From assembly GCF_019656455.1 (NCBI RefSeq), contig NZ_BPMK01000012.1:1-64000 (forward strand): 64,000 nucleotides of DNA, in the 5' to 3' direction. A model generated the notes under the pieces. The model made no database searches, had not been told where the DNA came from, and saw only the letters and a program-made list of their open reading frames with translations. Position numbers and translations under genes: made by a program. Below, piece by piece: positions 24,828-33,420 of the stretch (position 1 is its first letter; the number at the start of each line of letters is the position of its first letter). This stretch comes from Noviherbaspirillum aridicola (lineage in GTDB: Bacteria > Pseudomonadota > Gammaproteobacteria > Burkholderiales > Burkholderiaceae_D).

Positions 24828-25583
24828 TCAGTTTTTCGGCCGGGCTTTCGGCAGGAACTCGATGTTGGTACGCCTGACCAGTTCCTCATAACTGATCGGC
24901 CTGCCCGCGCGCGCCTGATCCGTGTTTTCGATCCAGTGCGCCCACGCGCGGCCGGTCGCGGGGTCATACACGAGCTTGAACAGATAGACGGGCACCCAGA
25001 CGCGGCCGCGGCCTATCGTCTTCGGCTTGCCCCGATACACCGGACCGGTGATCACGTACACGTCCCCTTTTGCGCGCATCGCATATTTGCGGGTGGCGCT
25101 TTCTATGCCCGCCCAGGACTTCTGATTATTCCTCGGCGCCTGCGGCACCATGTTGGCGAGCGAGAAACTCTGTGCCATCGCGCGCGCGTCGGGCATGTCC
25201 GCCGCCGGCGCCATGTGGCCGCGGTCATAACCACTGCCCCTGTAATCGTCGAGCTGCGCCCGCTCGGCGACCGGCAGGCGGGCGTCGGCAAAGAAGCGGT
25301 TGGTGCGTTTTTCGTCCCTGGCGTCCGACAGCTGGGCGCGGCTGAGCCGTTCGGCCACGAACACGGGCGTTTTCGACAAGCCCGAATACAAGACCGCGAA
25401 CGCCTGATAGCAGAGCGCGCGCGGCGGCACCTGGAATGACTTGTTCACCCGGGGAGAGGCGGCGCCGGCGAAAAACTGCGGACAGGCGCGAAATCCCGGA
25501 CTGCTGTCGGGGGTGTTTCCGGCGGAGAGTGGCAGAGCGAGGGCGAGCAGCGATGCTGCGAGGAGGTACTGCCTGGATGACAT
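24828..25583 (-). CDS. Secreted DNA/RNA non-specific endonuclease (NUC1 family)
   Basis: A 251-residue nuclease with an N-terminal signal peptide (SSRQYLLAASLLALALPLSA) directing it to the periplasm or outside. The beta-beta-alpha-metal active site is visible: DRGHMAPAADM (His general base, about residue 121) and SLANMVPQAPRNNQKSWAGIE (metal-binding Asn). This is the Serratia nuclease/NucA family, which degrades DNA and RNA for nutrient use or biofilm turnover. It lies downstream of the two large effector-like genes on the same strand, separated by a small ORF. Confidence 0.92.
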   Translation of the reverse strand: MSSRQYLLAASLLALALPLSAGNTPDSSPGFRACPQFFAGAASPRVNKSFQVPPRALCYQAFAVLYSGLSKTPVFVAERLSRAQLSDARDEKRTNRFFADARLPVAERAQLDDYRGSGYDRGHMAPAADMPDARAMAQSFSLANMVPQAPRNNQKSWAGIESATRKYAMRAKGDVYVITGPVYRGKPKTIGRGRVWVPVYLFKLVYDPATGRAWAHWIENTDQARAGRPISYEELVRRTNIEFLPKARPKN

Positions 25584-25715
25584 CAGTGACTCGAAGAACG
25601 GGACCGCGACGGATCCGAGCGCCGTCGACGGCGCCCGGAGAATTTTCAGTGCGTGATTCTAGCCGCAGGCCGGCGGGCTGGCGACAGCCACCAGGTCGCT
25701 CGGCCGCTTGGTCGC

Positions 25716-25967
25716 TCAGCCCCGCTCGATGCTATAGTGGATCAGGCAGGCACGCTCGCCGTACAGGGCGGCCACGCTGCGCTCGGTGCCCTCGTCGCCG
25801 TGTTCTATGCTGACCGACAGGCAGTCGGGCCGGCCAGGCGGCAGCGCCGTGCAGGTGCGCGCATAGTGCCGCTGCGGCAGGACGGTCTTCGGCATCACCC
25901 ACTCGCACACGGTCGTTGCGACGTCCAAGGCGGGGATGACCGGCAATTGAGGGAAGATTCCTGACAT
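25716..25967 (-). CDS. Small hypothetical protein
   Basis: An 83-residue open frame starting MSGIFPQLPVIPALDVATTV with no signal peptide, no membrane segment and no domain I recognise. It has a mixed, protein-like composition with several Cys residues. A GGAA about 9 bases before the ATG at 25967 is a weak ribosome site; an in-frame ATG at 26003 lacks one. It lies between the effector-like gene and the nuclease gene on the same strand. It may be a real small gene or chance. Confidence 0.45.
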   Translation of the reverse strand: MSGIFPQLPVIPALDVATTVCEWVMPKTVLPQRHYARTCTALPPGRPDCLSVSIEHGDEGTERSVAALYGERACLIHYSIERG

Positions 25968-26163
25968 TCGTATTCGTTCCGTGGGCTGCTCCGCCGCAGT
26001 CATGGCGACGACGCGGGCCGTCTTGTCGGCTTGTCTGAAAGGCGGCGGCGGAACATGTCCGGGTTTCCGCCGGCGCCGCCGTCCGCGGCACCGCGCGGAC
26101 CCGGTTTGGATGCGGCGCCGGGATGCGAGTTCCGGAACATGCCTGCCGGGCGGGCGGTCCGCC

Positions 26164-29100
26164 TCACGTCGTCTTCGGAAGGCGCCGCCAGTGGTTTGCC
26201 GTCTTGTAAAGCGCGACGTCGGCCTCGTCGACGAGCCGCTTCAGCTCCGCCTGCTTGCTGGCGGCATCGTAGGGGACGGCGGTCCGGCTCCCGTCCTGGA
26301 TACGCAGGACGGTGCCGTCCTCGTCGATCACCAGGAAGATCTTGCCGCGGTTGGCGGGCAGCGTGCTGTAGACCGTCAGCTCGTCTTCGCCGGCGTAGAT
26401 CCCCGGCGTGCCGACGATCTCCGCGTACACCGCATTCGGCACCTGATGCAGGCCGCCGACAAAGTCCGCCGCCAGGTGCGCCATTTCGGGGGTCTGCGAC
26501 AGCGCGGAGGCAATGTTGTGCGCGTTTCTCGTCCGGGCAGCCGCGTCATCCTCGCGGGCCTCGATCGCCTGTCGCAGTGCGTTCCGTATCTCCGTCGCCG
26601 GTTCATTGAGCGCCAGGAACAGGCAATCCCCGCCGCCGGCATTCTCGATGGGGATCGACGGCAGGTCGGCGGGCGCGATGCCGCCGAGCGAAGGATCGCG
26701 GGCCGCGTGCTGATACTGCATGGTCTCGCGCGCCACCTCGCGTTCATGCGCCAGGTCGTCGCCCGGGCGCGCAATCGACATCAGCGTCGTCAGCCACTCC
26801 GGCATGGGCGGCTCCGCCTCGACCTTCGCGGTGCCCTCGCCCTGGTCGGCCGCCGGCGCGGCGTCGCGCGAGGCGCCGTGCCCGTAACTGCTCACCATGG
26901 CCTCAAGCCGCTCCCGCAACAGGGTGGATGCGATCTCCTTCTCCATCTCCATCACCCTCTTGGCGGCCGCGTGGTATTCCTCGTCCGTCACCGTGGTGCC
27001 CGCAGCCTCCTGCGCTCGCTCGTCCTGCTCGCTGCCGGTTGCGAGTGCCTTGTCGGCCAGCGCCTCGAATTCCGCGCGATGCGGCGCGACGCGGCGCCCC
27101 AGCTCTGCCTGGTAGGCCGGATCGGCTTCGATCACTGCGATCACCGATGGCGAGGTCAGCAGATAATCGAAGAATACCCCGTCGTCTTCGATGACCGCTT
27201 TCACCCTCTCTTCGACCCTTGCGAGGTCACGCCGCGAGATACCGGCTACGGTACCCTTGAAGCGCATGTCCCGGACTTCATCGCGCAAGCCGAGCCGCCT
27301 GCCCATCGCAATTTCCGCGAGCAGAGCGGCTTCGACCTCCTGGCGCGGCGTCACCAGCTGGCGGCCCTGCATGCGGCGCTCGTTGATGTATTCGGTCATC
27401 ACATTCTGTATCACCTGCCGGATGAAGCCCTGGCGCGCCAGGGCCAGCAGGACGGCTGGCTTGCTCAATCCGTCCTTGCCTTTCATCGCCTCGTCCCAGG
27501 CGACCAGGAAGTGCAGGTCCTGGTACACGGTCTGTACCCTGTTGCCGCAATCACCCTGCGCGTCCAGCGCAATCTCGATGAATTTCCTCACAAAGCCGCG
27601 GTCGCCGTTGGCGAGGCGGTCCGTCATGGCGACAACCTGTCGCAGGAGACCGGGACGGGTTGCCTCGTTCTCGTAGTCGGCGAGCGCGGAGATGCGGTTG
27701 AAACACTGGAACAGAATGCTGTCCCAGCGAGGGATTCCGCCCGCGTGAAGACGCACATTCTCAAGAAACGATGCCGGCAGGTCGGTAGTGCAGAGATTCA
27801 TACGCATCGCATCCCTGCGGAGGATGGCGACGACCTCCATGAGCTGTTGCTCCTGCTGGCTTTGCGGCTGCGACGGTCTGGAGGGGTCCGATACGGGGGC
27901 CGGATTGACGGCCGCGCCGCGGCTCTGCTCCATGCGCGGCTCAAACCGCCCCCGCAACTGCGCCCGGATGCGGTTCCCCTGGCGTCTTGCCGCTTCCGAC
28001 ACCGGATTCGCGGGACGGGAGGGGAATCTGGCCGGATTGATGAAGTCGTCGTTGAAGAACGCGTTGCGCGTCGTCAGCTTCGTGGCGTCGAGATTCCGCC
28101 ATTGCCCGCGCAATCCCTCGAACGCGCGCGTCAGCTTTTCCCGGTGCGTGCCGTCCACCTCGCTCCAGTCCTTCCTGAGCGAGGACAACTGCCGCTTGAG
28201 CAGATACAGCGCGGTTCCCTGGACTTGTTTTTTCGTGCCGAGATAGGCGGCCAGCGCAAACAGGCCGATCGTGCCCGCGGCCGCACCGCCCGATGCCGCG
28301 GTGATCGCCGTGGCGCCGACAGCGACGCCGGACATGATGATCGGCAGCGCCGCGACATGGGCGACGGCCAGGCCGCGCATCGCCCGGTTTGCCAGGTGCG
28401 GCGAGTAGCGACGGCTCGCCTGCGTGCTGAGTTGGGTGATGTTCGTCGTCAAGTGCTCGAGGATCTCGGCCCGGGCGTTCGGGCTCAGGGACGACATCAG
28501 TTCTTCCAGTACCAACAGACCGCGGCGCTGCACGTTGCGGGACAGGACCGCGTTTTGCTGCAGATCTGGAAGCACATCGATCAGCTTCTTGAGCAGATCG
28601 ACCTTCCGGTTCTCGTTTTGCAGCAGCGGAAAGGATTGCAGGATGGTCTCGAGTCCCATCTTCTGCGTCAGGCGGCGCCTGGGATCGATCGCGACCTCCT
28701 GGCGGAAAGAATGGCCGTCGACCCTGTTGGAATTGAGGTGCCGCTCTGCCAGCCCGGCGATCCTGGCGACGTCCTTCGCATCGGGAACTGGCTTTACAGG
28801 ATTCGATACTTCATACCGGGCCTGCCTGAACGAGACGACCCGCTCCGCGAAACGCTGCGCGTGTTGCCGGATCGTTTTGTCGTCGGCGTCCAGCGGACAG
28901 GCGTGGAGTTGATCGAAATACTTCTCGGGCGGATGCGCTTCATTCGCCGGCCTGAAGAAATCGGCGTCGAGCAAACCGCTCAGCGCGGCATATACCCGGT
29001 CAGGTTCCTGACGCTCGCCGCGTGCGGCGTGCTCGATGGTCCGGTCCACGGAAAGGATCGCCCGGAACTGGTCGAACTGTATCTGCCTTCGCTCGGCATG

Positions 29101-29271
29101 CTCGATCCTGAAATGCGGGCGGCCGCCGTTCTCCGGCCTGTGCACCTGTCGGCTTGCCGCGGGCGCGGGCGGCGCGGCCTGCCGGGACGAGTGCGGCTGC
29201 GGCTGTGCTTCACTCGCCCGCAGGTGACGGCGCAGGGGCGACAGGAAGGCGGTCATTGAGGGAATGTGCAT
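26164..29271 (-). CDS. NEL-type E3 ubiquitin ligase / OTU-like deubiquitinase fusion, putative effector (copy 1)
   Basis: A 1,035-residue protein. Residues 1-60 are Ser/Pro/Ala/Arg-rich, like a type III secretion signal. Residues 60-470 are helical, with a hydrophobic stretch at about 297-343. Residues about 470-795 match the NEL ligase domain of IpaH/SspH proteins: candidate catalytic Cys575 in GDCGNRVQTVYQDL, then EVEAALLAEIAMGRRLGL and FKGTVAGISRRDLARVE. The usual C-x-D reads C-x-N. Residues about 870-1035 resemble an OTU cysteine protease: Cys883 in NAGGGDCLFLAL and His1027 in YKTANHWRRL, nine residues from the end. No leucine-rich repeats. Start 29271 has GAGG 8 bases upstream. It lies downstream of its paralogue. 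Domain assignments are by eye from family motifs. Confidence 0.8.
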   Translation of the reverse strand: MHIPSMTAFLSPLRRHLRASEAQPQPHSSRQAAPPAPAASRQVHRPENGGRPHFRIEHAERRQIQFDQFRAILSVDRTIEHAARGERQEPDRVYAALSGLLDADFFRPANEAHPPEKYFDQLHACPLDADDKTIRQHAQRFAERVVSFRQARYEVSNPVKPVPDAKDVARIAGLAERHLNSNRVDGHSFRQEVAIDPRRRLTQKMGLETILQSFPLLQNENRKVDLLKKLIDVLPDLQQNAVLSRNVQRRGLLVLEELMSSLSPNARAEILEHLTTNITQLSTQASRRYSPHLANRAMRGLAVAHVAALPIIMSGVAVGATAITAASGGAAAGTIGLFALAAYLGTKKQVQGTALYLLKRQLSSLRKDWSEVDGTHREKLTRAFEGLRGQWRNLDATKLTTRNAFFNDDFINPARFPSRPANPVSEAARRQGNRIRAQLRGRFEPRMEQSRGAAVNPAPVSDPSRPSQPQSQQEQQLMEVVAILRRDAMRMNLCTTDLPASFLENVRLHAGGIPRWDSILFQCFNRISALADYENEATRPGLLRQVVAMTDRLANGDRGFVRKFIEIALDAQGDCGNRVQTVYQDLHFLVAWDEAMKGKDGLSKPAVLLALARQGFIRQVIQNVMTEYINERRMQGRQLVTPRQEVEAALLAEIAMGRRLGLRDEVRDMRFKGTVAGISRRDLARVEERVKAVIEDDGVFFDYLLTSPSVIAVIEADPAYQAELGRRVAPHRAEFEALADKALATGSEQDERAQEAAGTTVTDEEYHAAAKRVMEMEKEIASTLLRERLEAMVSSYGHGASRDAAPAADQGEGTAKVEAEPPMPEWLTTLMSIARPGDDLAHEREVARETMQYQHAARDPSLGGIAPADLPSIPIENAGGGDCLFLALNEPATEIRNALRQAIEAREDDAAARTRNAHNIASALSQTPEMAHLAADFVGGLHQVPNAVYAEIVGTPGIYAGEDELTVYSTLPANRGKIFLVIDEDGTVLRIQDGSRTAVPYDAASKQAELKRLVDEADVALYKTANHWRRLPKTT

Positions 29272-29447
29272 GGTCGTGGCCTCGGGCTGGTGAAGGAAAG
29301 GCCCCACGGCGCGTGCAAGCGGCGCCTTCGGCCCCTCCAAAATCGCTGAGTGCCGCGCGCGCGCGATCCGGTTCCATCGCGCGGACTTCCGGTCCACGCG
29401 CGGCGCCGCCGCCGACGACCGCCGGCCGCCCCCGCAGCAGCCGCCGC

Positions 29448-32400
29448 TTACGCCGGGCGGGCCAGCCGCCGCCAGTGGTCCGGCGTCTTGTACAGCGCGA
29501 TGTCGGCCTCTTCCACGAACCGCCCGAGCGCCGCCCGACGGTCGGAGACCTCATATTCGAGGCCCTGCCGGGTGCCGTTCGCGATAAGCAGGACCTTGCT
29601 GTCGGCGTCAATCACGACAATCTTCTTGCCACGGTTTTCAGGCAGGCCGCTGTAGAGCGTCAGCTCGTCTTCGCCGGCATAGACGCCCGCCGTGCCGACC
29701 ATTTCCGCATACACGGCATTCGGCACCGAGTGGACGCCGCCGGAGAGTGCGGCGGCGCGATGCGCCGTAGCGGGCATCTGCGCAAGCGCGGCCGCTACGC
29801 TCTGCGCATTCATTCCCCGCGTCCGCTCGTCATCCTCACGGCCTTCGATCGCGCGCCTGAGCGCCGCGCGGGTTTCGGCGACGGGCGCCTCCAGTGCCAG
29901 AAAGAGGCAGTCTCCGCCGCCGGGGTTCTCGACCAGCGGGAACGGTAGGTCATCGGGGCGGATGACCGCCGCCGGGGAATCGGGGACCGCGTACTGAGAC
30001 GCCATGACTTCCGCCGCCACCCGGCGCTCATCACGCGCGTCATCCTCCGGGTTGCGCAGCGACTGCAATTGCCTCACCCAAGCCGGCTCGACGGCGTGTG
30101 CGCCGTCCGGCGCCGCAAGCGCCTCGTCCGGTCCCGGCGCGCCGCCGTCCGTGGCGGCAGAGTCCGACGCCAGGTTCAGGATGTTCCGGATGCGCGTGCG
30201 CAGCAAGTCCGCCGTCGCCTCTTTCTCCACCTTCACGACTTCGTCGGCGGCTTCCACGATCTGCCCGTCCGGCACGGGACGGCCATCCCGATCGCTGAAA
30301 GCGGCGCGGGCCGATGCGATGCGCTCGGCCAGCGCGGCCCCGAAGCCGGGATCGCGCGCGATCACATCCCTCAGCGGCTTCCATTCCGCCAGGAAGTCGA
30401 GCAGCATGTCCTCATCGTCGACGATCTCCCTGGCTCTCGCCTCGATGCCTGCGAGTTCATGCCTGGTGACATGGCTGACCGAGGACCGGTTGTCCATGTT
30501 CCGCACGGGATTCCCGAGGCCGAATCGCCGGCCGAGAACGCTTTCGGCGAGCAGGCCGACGTCCACCTCGATGTCGGGTGTGATGCGTTCATTCCCGGCC
30601 TGCCGCCAGGCGTCGATACATCTCGCCGTCGCTTCCGCCAGCGCCCGGCGGATGAAGGCCTGGCGCGCATGCCCGACCAGCGCCCCGGCATCCTTGAAGC
30701 CGTCCTCGCCCCGCCTCGCCTTGTCATATACCACCGCGTCGCACATGGCGTTGTACGTGTCCCTCGCATTGTTTCCGCAACGCGCCGGCGCCTGCTCGGC
30801 CTGGACGACGAACTCTTGCACGAATTCGGCGTCTCCCGTCGCGAGGCGATCGATCATGGCCATCAGCTCCCGGAGCACGCCGGGGCGGGTCGACTCGTTC
30901 TGATACTCGGCCATCCCGCGCATGTGCCTGAAGCATGCTTCGAGGATGCCGGCCCACCTTCCGCCAGGGCTGCAATGCGTCCGGAGATTCTCGAGGAAGC
31001 GATCGGGAATGCCTGCCTCGCTCACCTTCATTCTTTTCGCCTCCCGGCACAGCGCGTCGACGACTTGCATGAGCGCCCGCTCGGCGCCGTTCGGCGGAGG
31101 CGAAATGGCGGGGCGGACGGACGGGTGGAGGCGTGTCCAGTAATGGCCGGCATGGGCGCCGATGCCCTCATGCGCGGCCGCGAATTTGGCGCGGAGATAT
31201 TGCCCCTGCCGCCTCATCGCCTCGCTCACCGCGTGGCCGCCCGGCGCGGGAAAATTGGCCGGATCGATGAAGTCATCCCTGAAGAACTGGAAAAGCGTCG
31301 TGTGCTTCGTCCCGTCGAGCTGTTCGGAATTCTCCCGCAGGTTCCGGAACTCCCGCGCCAGACTTGCCCGGCGTGCCTCATCCACCCTGGCCCAATCCTT
31401 CCTGAGGCCGGCCAGTTCCCGTTTCAGCAGGTAAAGCGCGGTGCCCTGTGCCTGTTTGCCGATGCCGAGATAGGTGGCGACGCCGGCCGCCGCGAGAACC
31501 CCCACGAAGGCCCCGGCGGACGCCGCGATCAACGGCACCGAGACCATGCCGATGCCCGTCATGCCGGCGGTGACGGCGAGCGGCGCGCCGGTGGTGGTCA
31601 TTCCTTTCGCCGTCTGGCCCAGCAGCTTCATCGCCACCGGCGGGTAACGGCGACTGAATGCGGTGCTGAGACCGCCTATGTTCTTCAGCAGATGTTCGAT
31701 AAGCTCGGCCCTGTGGTCGGGACTCAGGCCTTGCATCGCCTCCTCGAGGATGAACAGGCCGCGCCGCTGCGTGTTCCGCGCCACCACGGCGTGATGCTCC
31801 AGGTTCGGCAAGACGTCGATAAGCCGCTTCAACAGCGCCACCTTCCGTTCACTGTCCCGCAGCAGGGGCAAGGCTTGCGCGAATGTTTCCAGTGCCATTT
31901 TCTGCGGCTGGCGCCGGCCGGGTTCGGATGCGGCCTCCTGATAGAAGGAGATGGCGTCGGACCGGTTCGACGCGAGATACCGCTGCGCCAGCCCGGCGAT
32001 CCTGTCGACCTCCGTGCGGGCCGACTGCGCAGCGGGCCCCGACGGACGGCGCGCAACGACGCTTTCGGCAAAGTCGCGCGCGTGCGCCTGTATCGTCGCG
32101 TCGTCGGCGTCCAGCGGACGTGCCTCGAGAGGCTGCAACAGCGGCTCAATATCTTCCATGCGACACGCGGGCCGGAAACATCCGAGGTCCAGGACGTCGC
32201 CGAGCGCCTGGCTGATGCGATGGTCGTCCTGCACGGGAGCCTGCACCGCAAGCGCCAGTTCCCGGTCCACGGCGGCGATCGCGTCCCGGTGTCCGGAATC
32301 CATCTGCCGGCGCTCACGGTGACGAACCGTGAACTGCGCGCGGGCGGGATGGCGCGAAGCCGCGGGCGCCGCCGGTGGAGCGGCCGCCGCGGCACCAGTT

Positions 32401-32474
32401 GAACGTTCTGACTGGCCGGAATGAAAGCGGGAATGCGTCCTGGAGGCGATCGACGCGAAAAGGCGCATGGTCAT
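29448..32474 (-). CDS. NEL-type E3 ubiquitin ligase / OTU-like deubiquitinase fusion, putative effector (copy 2)
   Basis: A 1,008-residue paralogue of the downstream gene with the same order: disordered Ser/Ala/Pro-rich start; helical region with hydrophobic stretch at about 288-336 (AGMTGIGMVSVPLIAASAGA); NEL-like domain about 463-765 with candidate Cys566 in ARCGNNARDTYNAM, then IEVDVGLLAESVLGRRFGLG and SVSHVTRHELAGIEARA; OTU-like domain about 843-1008 with Cys856 in PGGGDCLFLAL and His1000 in YKTPDHWRRL. The open frame extends upstream to 33617 but that part is antisense to the hydratase gene; ATG 32474 (or 32468) begins shared homology. The ribosome site is weak. The gap to copy 1 is 176 bases, so both may be one transcript. 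Confidence 0.8.
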   Translation of the reverse strand: MTMRLFASIASRTHSRFHSGQSERSTGAAAAAPPAAPAASRHPARAQFTVRHRERRQMDSGHRDAIAAVDRELALAVQAPVQDDHRISQALGDVLDLGCFRPACRMEDIEPLLQPLEARPLDADDATIQAHARDFAESVVARRPSGPAAQSARTEVDRIAGLAQRYLASNRSDAISFYQEAASEPGRRQPQKMALETFAQALPLLRDSERKVALLKRLIDVLPNLEHHAVVARNTQRRGLFILEEAMQGLSPDHRAELIEHLLKNIGGLSTAFSRRYPPVAMKLLGQTAKGMTTTGAPLAVTAGMTGIGMVSVPLIAASAGAFVGVLAAAGVATYLGIGKQAQGTALYLLKRELAGLRKDWARVDEARRASLAREFRNLRENSEQLDGTKHTTLFQFFRDDFIDPANFPAPGGHAVSEAMRRQGQYLRAKFAAAHEGIGAHAGHYWTRLHPSVRPAISPPPNGAERALMQVVDALCREAKRMKVSEAGIPDRFLENLRTHCSPGGRWAGILEACFRHMRGMAEYQNESTRPGVLRELMAMIDRLATGDAEFVQEFVVQAEQAPARCGNNARDTYNAMCDAVVYDKARRGEDGFKDAGALVGHARQAFIRRALAEATARCIDAWRQAGNERITPDIEVDVGLLAESVLGRRFGLGNPVRNMDNRSSVSHVTRHELAGIEARAREIVDDEDMLLDFLAEWKPLRDVIARDPGFGAALAERIASARAAFSDRDGRPVPDGQIVEAADEVVKVEKEATADLLRTRIRNILNLASDSAATDGGAPGPDEALAAPDGAHAVEPAWVRQLQSLRNPEDDARDERRVAAEVMASQYAVPDSPAAVIRPDDLPFPLVENPGGGDCLFLALEAPVAETRAALRRAIEGREDDERTRGMNAQSVAAALAQMPATAHRAAALSGGVHSVPNAVYAEMVGTAGVYAGEDELTLYSGLPENRGKKIVVIDADSKVLLIANGTRQGLEYEVSDRRAALGRFVEEADIALYKTPDHWRRLARPA

Positions 32475-32648
32475 GATCTCGATTGAATGCGAAGCCGGTG
32501 AGTGGCGGCGGCCGCCGGCGGGTTCCACCGCCCGCTCATCGCCCGCTCGCCGCGCGAACACCGTTCGCCGCAGGCGCCGATGGGACGATGCGGGATGACG
32601 AAGCGGCATACAATCCTGCTTTCCGTTCCCTGCCGCCCCTGCCGTCCC

Positions 32649-33410
32649 ATGCACGATCACGCTCTCGTTCAATCCGCCGCCGCCATCCTGGCGCAACGCC
32701 AGCGGCAGCAAGCCGCCGGGCCGCGCCTGCCCGAATCCTGCCGCCCTGCGGATATCGACACCGCCCTCGCCATCCAGGAGAGGACGACCGAAGCCCTCGG
32801 CGCGCGGATCGGTGGCTGGAAATGCGGAACGCCGGGCGCGGGCAAGCTCGTCGTGGCGCCGATTCATGCGGACCGCATACGGCACTCGTCGCCCTGCCCG
32901 GCCCCGGCCCGGGCGACCATGGTGCGCATCGAACCCGAACTCGCCTTCATCCTCGCGCGTGATCTTCCTGCGCGGACCGCGCCCTATGCGCCGGCAGAGA
33001 TCGACGAGGCGGTCGGCGCGGTGCACCTCGCGCTGGAGCTGATCGGCAGCCGCTACGAAAAGCCGGAAGAAGTGCCCTTCGCCGAACACCTCGCCGACCG
33101 GCTGCTCAACGACGGCCTCTACATCGGCCCGCGCATCGACGCCGGCGCGGCGCGCGAGGCGGCATCGATGCCGATCGCGGTGTCGGCCGCGGGAAGCGAG
33201 CAGCGCTTCGACGCCGCCCATCCCGACGGCAATCCGCTGCTGCCGCTTTACTGGCTGGCGAATTTTCTGCGGGAATGCGGGCGGGGACTGCGGGCGGGCG
33301 AGGCGGTGATTACCGGCTCCTACGTGCCGAGCTTCGAGGTGCCGGCGGAGCAGGATGTATCGGTGAGCTTTGGCAGCCTCGGTGTGCTGAACGTGCGTTT
33401 CGGGGGCTGA
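32649..33410 (+). CDS. 2-keto-4-pentenoate hydratase family protein (FAH superfamily)
   Basis: A 253-residue protein of the hydratase/decarboxylase branch of the fumarylacetoacetase fold (MhpD/HpaH type), which handles 2-hydroxy-dienoates from aromatic meta-cleavage. Seen: RPADIDTALAIQERTTEALG, IGGWKCGTPGAG, metal-binding RIEPELAFILARDL, and VAAGLELIGSRY-like AVHLALELIGSRYEKP. The C-terminus GSYVPSFEVPAEQDVSVSFG is also typical. The ATG at 32649 begins the homologous region but lacks a good Shine-Dalgarno; upstream in-frame ATGs exist. Divergent from the effector-like pair and not obviously related to it. Confidence 0.85.
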   Translation: MHDHALVQSAAAILAQRQRQQAAGPRLPESCRPADIDTALAIQERTTEALGARIGGWKCGTPGAGKLVVAPIHADRIRHSSPCPAPARATMVRIEPELAFILARDLPARTAPYAPAEIDEAVGAVHLALELIGSRYEKPEEVPFAEHLADRLLNDGLYIGPRIDAGAAREAASMPIAVSAAGSEQRFDAAHPDGNPLLPLYWLANFLRECGRGLRAGEAVITGSYVPSFEVPAEQDVSVSFGSLGVLNVRFGG

Positions 33411-33420
33411 TTCCGGCTGC

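Noticed and set aside
25981-29259. A 1,092-codon open frame on the plus strand opposite effector copy 1
   Set aside because: Its translation is low-complexity Arg/Gly/Leu-rich with no recognisable domain; the minus strand encodes NEL and OTU motifs. Long antisense frames are expected in such GC-rich DNA.
30069-32402. A 777-codon plus-strand frame opposite effector copy 2
   Set aside because: Same reasons: no domain and Arg/Gly/His-rich translation, with the real gene on the minus strand.
32475-32648. Search for a Ralstonia/Burkholderia-type hrpII box (TTCG-N16-TTCG) before the effector genes
   Set aside because: TTCG occurs, but none is followed by a second TTCG 16 bases later.
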